Assembly: GCF_034702125.1 (NCBI RefSeq)
Contig: NC_085876.1
Location: 9,500,290-9,564,289, forward strand
Source: Engraulis encrasicolus
Lineage: Eukaryota > Chordata > Actinopteri > Clupeiformes > Engraulidae
DNA length: 64,000 bases
Direction: 5' to 3'
The notes under the pieces are model-generated. The model saw only the letters and a program-made list of their open reading frames with translations, ran no database searches and was not told where the DNA came from. Below are positions 43,894 through 53,939 of the stretch, in pieces. Made by a program: the position numbers and the translations under genes. How positions within the stretch are numbered: position 1 is the stretch's first letter; every line of letters begins with the position of its first letter.

Positions 43894-44285
43894 ATGTCAC
43901 GCTAAGGAGCCTGGGTGTTTGGTGTAGTGGTCAGAGCACCATGGTACCCCAAAAGGTCAGGGTTTGAGAGTCCCGGTGGGGACATCAAAGGCATACCCAG
44001 CTCTGTTAGTCATATGAAGAATCCCAGGATGGATAACGCTGGTGCAAGCGACTCCATGGATTGTAGGGCTAACTGGAATGGGAGAAGTATGATGGGTGGT
44101 ACATGAGGGACACCAAGAGTGTATGAAGTGTACGGGTCCGCTACTTAATGGGGAAGGCAGTGTAATGGAGTAGCCATCACTAGGATTGTGAGTGCACTCT
44201 GACTGTCACACCAAGGAGCCTGGCTCTTTGGAGTAGCGCTCTGAGACCCAGTAGGGTACCCCAGAAGATCCGGGTTGCTACACAC
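43894..44285 (+). repeat. Tandemly repeated tRNA-like SINE fragment
   Basis: AAGGAGCCTGGGTGTTTGGT (43904) with 'TGGTGTAGTGGTCAGAGCAC' resembles a SINE A box. A related copy (CCAAGGAGCCTGGCTCTTTG) begins about 300 bases later at 44213. Each is followed by 'GTACCCCAAAAGGTCAGGGT'-type sequence in the B-box position. A related phrase lies inside the mariner-like copies (42381-42470). Confidence 0.45.
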
Positions 44286-44537
44286 CTCTTTGGATCAGAG
44301 TACCCCTGTTTCTCATCAAGGAATATCTGCTGAATTCTCCAAACTTTCAATTACATGGAGATAATGTAAAAGCCAAAAGATAGTAATAGTTTTGTGAGAA
44401 CTGATTTAAGACAGGAAATTGTCCTTATAGCACCTCTTTAACTTCAATTACTTAAACGTTAACTTCAAAAACTTACATTTTTGCTGCTGTAGTACTAGGC
44501 GTTAGCTCTATTATAGCAGAAGCTTATTTTTTCGGTA

Positions 44538-45917
44538 GGGTAGAATGCCCTAATGTGGGACGATGCCTAATGTGGGACACCTTAAGGTTTAAGGGGTGTA
44601 GCTTTGCCCCAAGTTGGTAAATGTTAACAAAACTTTAACCAAATCAAAGCCCTATCATCCTGTTAACATAATATCATTATTTAGTTTATGTACAGTAATA
44701 CACCATGGAGGGGTTACAATCAAAGAAGAAGGACCCTGGGTGAAGTCCCTCAAATGGCAAATCACATAGCATTTGGCCAAATCTGCATAAAAACAACATT
44801 GTTAATTTTTTGATAAATATGTTGGGTAGGTATATGTGCATCAGAAAATAATGTGTGTTGTATATAAAATAATATAATATTTTATTTTAAACCATATTAT
44901 TAAAAGTGAAAGTGAAAGCCCATTGGGAAACTCCAACTCCCATTGTCATTGTGACACAGCACTCCACAGCACACAAGTGAACACTGCACACAACACAATT
45001 GCATTTATGCCTCACCTGTGCAAGGGGGCAGCTCTCAGTGGCGCCCCATGGGGAGCGGTGCGGTGGGACGGTACCATGCTCAGGGTACCTCAGTCATGGA
45101 GGAGGATGGGGGAGGATGGGGGAGAGCACTGATTGCTCCCCCCACCAACCTGGCGGGTCGGGATTCGAACCGGCAACCTCTGGGATGCAAGTCTGACGCC
45201 CTAACCGCTCACCCATGACTGCCCATAGTGTGTCTTTAGTGTTGTCCTTAGTGTGTCCCACTTTAGGATGTGCGTCCCTAAAGTGGGACACAAGATTTGC
45301 CTAATGTGGGACAGTTGTAAAAGTAGTAATTTAATAAGTCAAACAATTACTATGAAGTCAAACACCATGTCCACATAAAACAATGGATATTTAAATGTAT
45401 ATCAAAGTTGTATTTCAGTCTTTCTGGACTAATCTATTAGAGCATAGCTATCAACACAACATTTGGGTCCAAAGACCGGAAGTTCTTTCCTCAAAAAGAG
45501 CAGCCATGTTGAAGCAGTCAATTGTGTGCAATGGGTTCAAACCGTTTCAGTCATATTTACCAATAAAAGACAGTAAAAATAATTAATAAAACATGATCTA
45601 AATGTGTACCTGATGTCTTTAAGCGTGGCAGATAACATTTTGGACTAATATTTTACTTGAACATGTTTTAGAGACCTTTTAATATGCACTGTCCCACAAT
45701 AGGAAACCGAGTGTCCCACTTTAGGGATAACCACGGTTTACTCAAATTAATCAAATTAGAAACACTTAACATGTTTTTTTTATATTTTTAGTTGATTAGA
45801 GCACAACTAGAGGATTAAAAGGGTGTAATTTGTTTGTATTGAGATGTTGTCATTAAATTTTAATACACCACCAAAGTTGAAGTGGCAAAAACTGTCCCAC
45901 ATTAGGGCATTCTACCC
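44538..45917. mobile_element. TA-flanked DNA element with repeated GTGGGAC motifs
   Basis: Termini GGGTAGAATGCCCTAATGTG and CACATTAGGGCATTCTACCC are perfect inverted copies flanked by TA (44536-44537, 45918-45919), a Tc1/mariner-type duplication. 'CCTAA(T/A)GTGGGAC' or its complement recurs at both ends and near 45255, 45300 and 45690-45725, presumably transposase-binding sites. No transposase. A SINE is nested at 44900-45225. Confidence 0.85.
44900..45225 (-). mobile_element. tRNA-derived SINE nested in the DNA element
   Basis: On the minus strand it begins GGGCAGTCATGGGTGAGCGG, with A-box-like TGGGTGAGCGG, and has a perfect B box GGTTCGAATCC (plus coordinates 45161-45171). A GC-rich body follows and the 3' end contains 'TTTCACTTTCACTTTT'. 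It interrupts the 44538-45917 element. Confidence 0.8.
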
Positions 45918-45919
45918 TA

Positions 45920-46561
45920 TTGAATTATCATTATTTTATTTGATTGATTGATTCCTACATTTCAATCAAAGTTTACACACTGGTAGGTACTGGTAGCATT
46001 TGTAAATGTTTTAGGAAAGTGAGGCATTGCTGAGTTCAGCTCCCAGTAGAAACCCTAGGTCTGGGCAGGCCTTTCAAGATCAAAAGCTAGAAAAGTGTAA
46101 AATATGTCAAAAGTCACTATGCACTATACAATGTCAAAAGTCATGCATAGTCCAAGGAAGAGATCCAGGGTCAAGTGTCACTTGAAGAGCCGGGAATCCA
46201 CATGTTGCCCACTGTGACCCAGAAGAGTCTGCAGATGTGCAAGGAATGGTTGATTACGCAGTACAGTCCAGGCCCACAACAACTCGTGCATGTCCATCTA
46301 CACCCACCCCATTTGAGTGGGGTCTGGGCTGCTGCGTGTTCAGCCCCATTACCCAGACCCACCTCTCCATGGACATTTTGGATTTAGGATCCAATATCTA
46401 AGGCTGTGGTTGTTGATAAAGATTGATAGAGATAGAGCCATTATTATTTTATCATATCATATCATAACAGACTTACAAGATGCCCTCAGTGGTGGTTTAA
46501 ATTGTATTTGATAAATCTTGTCTTTTTAATTGGAGTTTAAGTATGTACCATGCATGAAAGG
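45920..46561. other. Stretch without recognised genes
   Basis: No exon or element recognised between the two DNA elements. Confidence 0.5.
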
Positions 46562-46569
46562 GAATCTAG

Positions 46570-48219
46570 TAGGGACGGGAAGATTCACCGATACGTATCG
46601 GAAAATCGATACGACCTGTACGGTACGGTTGCATCGATTTGCAAACGTCTGCATCGGTAAGAAACGCAAATAAAATCGAGATACATCGTACCTTGACTGT
46701 CCGCATCGGTACAAATCGGATAATATCTCTTAAAACTTTTTAGAAACTGTCAATTTCAGGATTTTTTCTCGTGCGCAACGCACATCATCTTGCTCTGATT
46801 CAGACCGCCTTTCCATCTCTATTGCGAGGAGGCGTGACCAAGCAATCAGTATTTTCCTTTGAGTCAAAGCGGCGGGTTACCAGCAATGTGGAGCACATTT
46901 TGTTGTCACATACAGCGAGTTTTCTGGTCATCCGGTGACTTTTTAAATGAAAGTTTCTAGCGACCATCTTCTGCGAGTCTGGAAGACGTGTGGAGAGAGT
47001 ACTCGCTTCACTATTTGAGATGATAGGGTAGTCTACCGTGCGGCACAAACAACAAGAGAAAGTTGTCTGCAGTTTCCGAATGACAGCAGCATAAGCATAG
47101 TCAGCGCACGAGATACAAAAAAAACATAACCGTGTTGGGAAACGTTACAGAGCCTGTGCATTCGTGTTAAGTCCATTGTTCATGCAGTAAAAAAGAAGTG
47201 AAGTCGCTAAGTTGGCATCATTGCTTAGGAGCCTGTTATATTTAGCTCTCGTGCTGGACACACACAGTCTGATTTGCTGCTCGTGCAGATTGTCCATGAA
47301 GTTTAAAAAGTCCCGTTGAAAAGTACACTATTCCTCAGTCCAGTACGCACGTTATTTCCCCCTTCTGATATTAACCCCATTCCCAACATCTACTTAGTAA
47401 ATTGTTCTAATTTGGATCAATTGTGGTTGATAAGTTGTTCAGAGCTTACCTGTAAATGTAGTTAGCCTATAACATGTCCAGGTCAATATTCCAACATGAT
47501 CAGAAGCTCTGTGGTTTTCTCATTTTTATTTAAAAAAGAGATATAGCCTACTGTAATTGGCATGGTATTCATTGTATTGTGTATTTTTTTCATTTTCTCT
47601 GCTCAAAGCAATGTGCCCAAGCCAAAATGAGTTCTCACTGCTCTCTGTATGTTTTCCAGTATAGGCTATTTCAAAAGTAATATGCACAGCCAGGGCCGCT
47701 GTTAAGGTTTTGGGGGCCTAGGCATAACTGGTCAGGAGGCCCCCTCATAAGTAAATACTACTACTGCTACTAATAATAATGCTAATTACTGTATTCACAA
47801 TTACAGTATGTCTGAAAAATTATGGCCCTTTTGATAACTTACAAAAATGTAATAAAATATTTTTTCATGATGTTTTTAGTCAGTCTCAATTTAGGAGGTC
47901 ACAATTTTGGGGGCAAAGTGGTTGAGGTTCTAAAAGCGCTCTGTTTACTCTGCTTATGCCTAACGGCAGCCTTGTGCACAGCCTTTAATATCAATTTGAT
48001 ATTTTAATCTGTTCTGTATCGCATCGTATCGTACCGAATCGCACTGCATCGCATGGCATTATAATTGTATCGCGCCATATCGAACTGCATCGCAGTAGGT
48101 AGGAGAATCGTATCGTATCTTACCACTGGTAATTTCATGAATCGTGAATGTATCGTATCGTTGCCATGTGTATCGAGATGCACATCGTATCGCTTTGATG
48201 ATGAAGATTCCCATCCCTA
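46570..48219. mobile_element. hAT-like non-autonomous element with TATCG subterminal repeats
   Basis: Starts TAGGGACGGGAAGATTC and ends GAAGATTCCCATCCCTA, with a perfect 8-bp duplication GAATCTAG (46562-46569, 48220-48227). Both ends are packed with TATCGTATCG or ATCGATAC motifs (46590-46720, 48013-48200). No transposase frame. A younger hAT-like element is nested at 47691-47974. Confidence 0.9.
47691..47974. mobile_element. Nested hAT-like MITE (CAGGGCC family), copy 2
   Basis: Starts CAGGGCCGCTGTTAAGG and ends CTAACGGCAGCCTTG. It is flanked by a perfect 8-bp duplication TGCACAGC (47683-47690, 47975-47982). It carries the same family core as 28794-28945, in reverse. Confidence 0.9.
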
Positions 48220-48540
48220 GAATCTAGTGTTTCATGAACTGAAATGAAAAGTGGATTGTACCCTTTATTGTATTTGCATTTGTTGTGTTTGTGTGAAGAC
48301 AAGATAGGCCTATAGTAAGTCAATAATTCCTGCTTAGCTTGTTTAAAATTCAACCTACTGTAACAACCTACTGTATGTCCATATAAAATAACTGTCAAGT
48401 CAAGTTGTGTCTTGAAGGTTTTCTAAATTGTTAAATTGTTCCACAGAGCCTTCTCGCCTAAACTGTGCCTCTGCTTGATTGATAAGACCTGATATATCGC
48501 TGAAGTTTGTAATGTTTTCAAGCTTGTTTATCGCTAAAAC

Positions 48541-48732
48541 CAGTGGTGTAGTCTATGTATAGAACGCGGGTATACGGAGTATACCCACTTCTAAATTTCA
48601 GGGATTTCAGTATACCCACTTAAAATTGATTGATCCATTATTTTGAATAGCACAAATATAGTATACATGCCCACTTCAAAAAATGTTCAAATATACAGTA
48701 TACCCACCATAAAAAAGTAGACTACACCACTG
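48541..48732. mobile_element. 192-bp hAT-like MITE
   Basis: Ends CAGTGGTGTAGTCTA and TAGACTACACCACTG are inverted, and the 8-bp duplication GCTAAAAC is perfect (48533-48540, 48733-48740). Four 'GTATACCCAC'-type motifs lie inside. Confidence 0.92.
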
Positions 48733-49093
48733 GCTAAAACCAATCGATTACTTACATATTTCACTTTGGACCCCTTTGTTTGCGCTGGCAGCGTTTTTCA
48801 CCTAAAAGCTCAAAATTGGCTAACTTCAGAATGCATGGTGAATCACAGAATGGCTGCTCACCATATAGCCTACATTACGTGGCATGACCATTTGATGGTC
48901 AAATCTTCATTTTATTCTGCATTATCCCTTTAAATGCACATTGAGCTGTAACTTATGGACAGTTGGTTTGTTACGTATAAAATGATTAAATGATTAAATT
49001 ATTAAAAAAACAACTGGAGAGCTAGATAGGTACAGTAACTTCCCTGTAACCTCCCACGCCCTTAGGCCTACAAGCCATGGCTACTTCAGGGGA

Positions 49094-49143
49094 TAGTAGA
49101 GTAGAGTAGCTTTATTGATCCCCTGGGGAAATTGAGGTGTCAA
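49094..49143 (+). repeat. LINE 3'-end-like fragment
   Basis: (AGTAG)n followed by CTTTATTGATCCCCTGGGGA, a common 3' tail sequence of fish retroelements. Only the tail is present. Confidence 0.5.
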
Positions 49144-49899
49144 GTAGCTTACATAAATACACATAATGCCCACATGGACATTTCACGAGTCACAACACAA
49201 ATAACACAGCTAATAGTCAGGGAGGGAAAAATAAAAACTACTACTATACAGAAAGAAATAAAAAGGCAATTGTGCAAAAATCTATTAGTTGAGGTAGACA
49301 AGATTAACATTACTAGAAATGAGAGTTGACAGATACATCTATGATATAGTATTGTGATGTATACTTTAGAGAAATAAGACATTAATAGTATTCTAAGTAG
49401 AATAATAATTAATGTATTTGTACACCACAATTTCATACAGGGCATGCAGCTCAATGTGCCTAAAAGATAGATTAACAACGTTAAAAACTAAAAATAATGA
49501 AATGAAATAGAAGAGAGAAACAATAAGAAAAACAGAAAAGTAAATAAATAAATAAACTTAAAATAAAATGAAATAAAATAAAACAAAGTGGAGTTGAAAT
49601 AGAGGAGATAAGCATAAATAAAATATCAAAGAGACATAAGTCCACAAAAATCAGAGGGTTTAGGCCAAAAACCAAGTGGCATATATTGACCCGTTCAGAA
49701 TCGATGTCCTCACTGAATGCGTGCACATCGTTGACTCAAACACACCAGAGAGGTTTTAAGGGTATTACGAGAGACTCCACTCTTCTGGGTGGTACTGCAC
49801 TCTAGGGGCGCCAACGGAGGAGTGCAGACTCCATTCAGAATGAATGGGCTGCGCTCTCTCGACAGCGGCCACTAGGAGAACTGCAGGCATGGGTAATAT

Positions 49900-50121
49900 T
49901 GGGGCAGCCGTGGCCTAGTGGTTAGAGAGTTGGTCTTTCAATCTAGGGGTTGCAGGTTCGAATCCCCCATGACCTCTCCCTACATCTCCATCCATGGCTG
50001 AAGTGCCCTTGAGCAAGGCACCTAACCCCACATTGCTCCAGGGACTGTAACCAATACCTGAAAGAATAATAGTTGTAAGTCGCTTTGAATAAATGAACAC
50101 ATCAGCTAAGTGTAATGTAAT
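49900..50121 (+). mobile_element. tRNA-derived SINE with conserved central core
   Basis: A box TGGCCTAGTGG (49911-49921) and B box GGTTCGAATCC (49955-49965) are followed by a core with GTGCCCTTGAGCAAGGCACC. The 3' tail has AAGTCGCTTTGAATAAATG and AGTGTAATGTAATAG. This is the head-core-tail layout of vertebrate V-SINEs. The tail matches the 3' end of the LINE at 50593-51331, its likely source of reverse transcriptase. Confidence 0.85.
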
Positions 50122-50592
50122 AGGGAGTGGGGAGGCTGTATGTAAAACCGGCTGCGAACTCACATACACAAACAGACAGTGCAGACCCTAAAGAGAGACC
50201 TGCCATCCTGAGGTGTGTACATTGATTAAAAAAATAGGGATTCCAAAATGTACACTTGTTCTGCTATTTTGAGAGGGAAGAGGCTGTTCCAGAGGTTGTT
50301 TCAAAACATCAAACTACTGACTGGACTGAGGACATCATCAGGAATGCCCGTGTCTGTGGCACCCACTGCATATCTTAAGTTATCGTGACCATCCATTTTC
50401 TTATTTCGGAAAAAACACCTGGCTAGTTTCTGTACAAATGAACGGTGCATGGTCGATTCTGCTCCAACGATGCGCACTGTATCTGTATCACTGTATCACT
50501 GTGCATCAGTGGATCTGAGAGCTCGGGCAGGGGCATAAAAAGAGAGCACGTCAGAGATGTAACTGGGAGCAAGACCATTTAATGCTTTGAAC

Positions 50593-51331
50593 ACATTACA
50601 TTACATTACATTACATTGCATTTGACAGACGCTTTATAACCAAAGCGACTTTCAAAAAAGGACATAATCAAGCCAACATCACAAGCAAATACAAAGTGCA
50701 CAGGAGATATACAGAGTAAAAGTTTTTAAAGAGTAAATAATGAGTACACACAAACTAAACTAAACATCATGTCAAGAGTCTGCCCTGGGGCAAGGCCAGT
50801 TCAAGCATTAGTCTAGTAGATTCTCTCGAAAGAGGAATGTCTTTAGTTGTTTCTTGAAGGCTGCAAGGGATGTGCTTAGTCTTGCTGCCTCTGGGAGACC
50901 GTTCCACCACTTGGGTACCACAACGGAGAACAATCTTGACTGGGAGTACCTAGAGCGACTGGTTGGCAGAGCCAGACGGCTTGTGCTGGATGAGCGCAGT
51001 TCTCTTTCAGTAACATAAGGCGTTAGTAGGTCCTTCAGATAAGCTGTGGCTGTTCCTGTGATGGTTTTGTAGGCAAGGGTCAATGCCTTGTGCTTGATCC
51101 GGGCGGCGATGGGTAACCAGTGCAACTCAATAAATAGAGGAGTAACATGGGTCCTTTTGGGTTGATTGAATATCAACCGTGCCGCCGCATTCTGGATCAT
51201 CTGCAGAGGCTTTAGCGCACAAGCAGGTAGACCTGTCATGAGTGGATTGCAGTAGTCAACTCGGGACAGGACCGTGGCCTGGACCAGTCGTTGTGTAGAA
51301 TATTGTGTCAGGAGAACCTTTAAGCAGAACC
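50593..51331 (-). mobile_element. L2/CR1-like LINE, 5'-truncated copy
   Basis: On the minus strand the copy runs from the reverse-transcriptase C-terminal region to a 3' tail containing AAAGTCGCTTTGGTTATAAA and (TGTAA)n at 50593-50612. It is inserted into an older repeat whose halves are visible on either side ('AGCAAGACCATTTAATGCTT' before, 'GAACCTTTAAGTCAATTCTG' after). Confidence 0.8.
50808..51331 (-). CDS. LINE reverse-transcriptase C-terminal fragment
   Basis: The minus-strand frame is open from 51331 to the stop at 50808-50810 (about 174 codons) and continues through the internal ATG at 51239. It reads LVQATVLSRVDYCNPL, QMIQNAAARLIF, LHWLPIAARI, WWNGLPEAARLSTS and KKQLKTFLF in order. 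This is the conserved tail after the catalytic domain of L2/CR1-type LINE proteins ('SRLDYCN...QNAAARL...LHWLP...WNSLP...LKTHLF'). The catalytic YxDD region is not present, since the copy is 5'-truncated. With no stop in 174 codons the copy is fairly young. Confidence 0.8.
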
Positions 51332-51559
51332 TTTAAGTCAATTCTGTAGGAGACAGGCAGCCGATGTAGGCCTGCCAGAACAGGAGTGATATGCTCTCCT
51401 TCCAGCGAACTACTCTGACGTAACAGAGCGGTGGACGACTGGCGTATGGTAGTCTAAGGTCAATATTTGGTTATTCAAATTAGTCTGATTCATTCTCCTG
51501 CCGAGGGAAAGACGATTCTTTCCACTTTAAAAGTGGAAATTACAAGGATGTTGTGTTCA

Positions 51560-51745
51560 AGTCCTTTTGTTGTTGAACCATAGTGACGTAAAATACAACG
51601 GAGCTGAAGTTAATCCTGACGATGCTAGTGTGCATATTTGATTAAGAAGTTTGAAGAAGGCCAGACGGCCGAACCGTCACTCACCAATAAAACATATAGA
51701 GCAGAATGGAGCAGAGTGTGCGGCATTCTTTTCATTTTCTTTAAC
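51560..51745 (+). repeat. Penelope-like tail with a degenerate hammerhead-type fold
   Basis: 51651-51674 reads TTGAAGA, then GGCC-AGAC-GGCC, then GAAC. This matches the hammerhead core order CUGANGA, stem II, GAAA with two core changes. GACG at 51618 can pair with CGTC at 51675 as stem III. The following text (CACTCACCAATAAAACATAT) resembles Penelope-like element ends, which are known to carry hammerhead motifs. Cleavage activity is unlikely with these changes. Confidence 0.35.
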
Positions 51746-51749
51746 ATTT

Positions 51750-52218
51750 GTATGCTCAGGAAGCCAGCACCTCAAGAAAGACTTTATTGGTGTGCGATAC
51801 CTCTTTTTTCCTAAAGTGTGTATATTTGAAACATGTTTGCCAAAGATACTGTAGGGCTATGGCTAACCATTTTGTAATTCATATTTGGTGGGCTTGTGCG
51901 TTTTAGCATTTGCATTTCACCCTGACATGCCCTATATTTACACTGCCTGCAAAAAAATAGTGTCTGTTTTCTCTCCGCCATTTTGAAAAGGTCAAAGGTT
52001 ATCTCATCTCGGCAACTCGTGCATCAAAATATTCTACGAGCTGCCCAGTGGAAAATACCACATGAGGGGGTGTTCGCAAAACTCCGCCAGAAATTGTGAA
52101 AATCGGCAATTAGCATTAACATTTTCACACACTATTGCTTTATTAACATGGTATTAGCTGAGCAGTTATTTATGAGCAGTTATCAGGGGGTTTTTTGCGT
52201 TTTTTTGCGGGGGGTTTT
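51750..52218. other. 3' flank of the minus-strand gene
   Basis: No exon recognised. On the minus strand this would hold the 3' UTR of the endonuclease-domain gene. I did not identify a poly(A) signal that settles its end. Confidence 0.4.
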
Positions 52219-53724
52219 TCACTGGGGGCACTGACTGGATTCCATCTCCTTTTTTTCATATAAGAGTTCAAGGCCTGTTTCCACCTCAAAACGTTTATGA
52301 AAAAATGCTATCGTATTTTCATGCAGAGTATTTCCATAAGCAATCAGAGTTAATCTTGATTGACTAAGAATCACCTTATAGTCCTTTCTTATATTCTTAC
52401 CAAGAAACCACAGAGCCATAGTGAGCAAAACTGGTGTCAGAGGACAGTTTTCCATCAGCTGTGTTTGTTGTCCAGAATCATGGAGTAGATTTGCTGTAAA
52501 TTCCTTACACTGAACATTATATTTACTACACAAGACATCATCTAAAAATGTGGTGTTAATTTTCTTTTCCGATGTGTTAAACCAAAAGATAAATTGATGT
52601 GTGGTGTGTTTTCCAATAGGCCAGCGGTCTTCCAGAATCTTCATATGTTCTTTCAGGTCAGCAGATAGAAACTCTGCAAGTGTTTTGGCCAGTATTACGT
52701 GATCAGTAGAGGAGTACTCATTGGTCCTACGACTACACTCTATGTTATGTATTTTTTTTCCTCTGACCAAATTATGGTATGATTGTTTTAACTCCTCTGT
52801 TTTAACTAAATATTTTTTTGGGTACATGTTAACATCTTCATCTACTTTTCCATAACAGTTGCCCGGCAGACTGTCAATGGCACATAGTAGGTCAACTCCA
52901 GCGACTCCAGTGTTCCATAAATGTTGTTTGTCTTGTCTCTGCCCTCCTAAAGTTGTAAACAAGTCACACATCTGCCTTTTTATTCCTCCAAAGTGATCAT
53001 ATGGAGAAGGAAGAAAGGTTAAAACCACTGGGTTATGATCACTGATTGTGCTTTCCTTGATGTCACAGCTCACCGCAAAGGCTTTATAGGTATGTGATGT
53101 TAGAAACATATCTATTCGTGAGGAAACATCATTCTGTTTATACGTAAATGCTAATTCAAGGGAATTCTTTGTAGCCCAAAGATCACAAAGACTCAGCGAG
53201 GACATGAACTTTAACAACTGATGATTTCGGGATTGTTTATGTGGGCTTTCTCTATCCAGTATGGGATCCACTAGATTGAAATCGCCGCCAATTAATAGAA
53301 TACCCAACCTAGTTTCTTGTATGTACCGTGTCAATCTGTTCAACCGCTCATTCTCGGACGGCGGTTTATACACATTAACAAGTGTGTAAGGGTAATCATT
53401 AATCAAACAGAACAGCACAATATAAGTTCCATAGAAATCCATGTCATGACATATGTATTTGTAATTTAAATCCTTTCTAATGAGTATGGCTACTCCTCTC
53501 TTTTTGCTGTTATACTCAGTGTAGATGCAATTCCATCCATTAAAATGTTCAGTAAATGTGTTCTTATTTGCTGGTCCAATATGTGTCTCTTGCAGAAAGA
53601 TAACAGATGCATCGAGAGTGGTCAGCTCTTTTACTACATCATTCATTTTTGTTGGTAACTCTCTAGTGTTCTTTAACCCATTTGTGTTCCAGGTCACCAA
53701 GCGCAGTGGGATTTCTGTTGTCAT
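52219..53724 (-). CDS. LINE-type endonuclease domain fused to an unknown C-terminal domain
   Basis: An intact 501-residue frame. The chosen ATG at 53724 (context CAAAATG) begins MTTEIPLRLVTWNTNGL. An upstream in-frame ATG at 53772 lies across a predicted splice acceptor and is less likely. Residues 5-240 form an endonuclease/exonuclease/phosphatase domain of L1/APE type, with Asn in TWNTNG, Glu in FLQETH, Tyr in VNVYKPP, Asp/Asn in GGDFNLV, Asp in SRIDMF and the Asp-His pair in ISDHNPV. All catalytic positions are present, so nuclease activity is plausible. Residues about 245-501 show no reverse-transcriptase motif, although a LINE would have one here. They include a Cys/His-poor helical-looking part and LTPVLLTMALWFLG, a short hydrophobic segment. 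I do not recognise this domain. Nuclear DNA cleavage or repair is only an inference. A domesticated LINE endonuclease is my preferred reading. A host EEP protein with a diverged tail is the alternative. Confidence 0.75.
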   Translation of the reverse strand: MTTEIPLRLVTWNTNGLKNTRELPTKMNDVVKELTTLDASVIFLQETHIGPANKNTFTEHFNGWNCIYTEYNSKKRGVAILIRKDLNYKYICHDMDFYGTYIVLFCLINDYPYTLVNVYKPPSENERLNRLTRYIQETRLGILLIGGDFNLVDPILDRESPHKQSRNHQLLKFMSSLSLCDLWATKNSLELAFTYKQNDVSSRIDMFLTSHTYKAFAVSCDIKESTISDHNPVVLTFLPSPYDHFGGIKRQMCDLFTTLGGQRQDKQHLWNTGVAGVDLLCAIDSLPGNCYGKVDEDVNMYPKKYLVKTEELKQSYHNLVRGKKIHNIECSRRTNEYSSTDHVILAKTLAEFLSADLKEHMKILEDRWPIGKHTTHQFIFWFNTSEKKINTTFLDDVLCSKYNVQCKEFTANLLHDSGQQTQLMENCPLTPVLLTMALWFLGKNIRKDYKVILSQSRLTLIAYGNTLHENTIAFFHKRFEVETGLELLYEKKEMESSQCPQ

Positions 53725-53757
53725 TTTGCAGATTACAGGTGGGATGATGAAGAATTG

Positions 53758-53879
53758 CTGGGAAAATAACAAATATATACTTTGTACATGGATATGTTAA
53801 CCTGTTAACATTCAAACTGTAAGCCTATATGAGGCATGTTTGGCAGTTCCATTGTTGTTGTGATGGTAAATAAACTCAC
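53758..53879 (-). other. Probable 5' intron of the endonuclease-domain gene
   Basis: On the minus strand TTTAACAG|GTGAGT (donor at 53879) and a pyrimidine-rich TTATTTTCCCAG| acceptor (53758) bound 122 bases, a normal short fish intron. Splicing would remove the upstream ATG at 53772 and leave the ATG at 53724 as first in the exon. The preceding noncoding exon would lie at 53880 to roughly 53935. Confidence 0.5.
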
Positions 53880-53939
53880 CTGTTAAACACGTAAGGGTGT
53901 TGTAAATGTGAACCTCTGGCTATATATTGTTAATACAGT

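Noticed and set aside
49911..49965. tRNA gene
   Set aside because: A and B boxes are present, but they belong to a SINE with core and tail, and no tRNA cloverleaf is complete. The same applies at 5010-5064 and 45161.
53525..53800. 91-residue plus-strand frame
   Set aside because: Antisense shadow of the endonuclease-domain gene.
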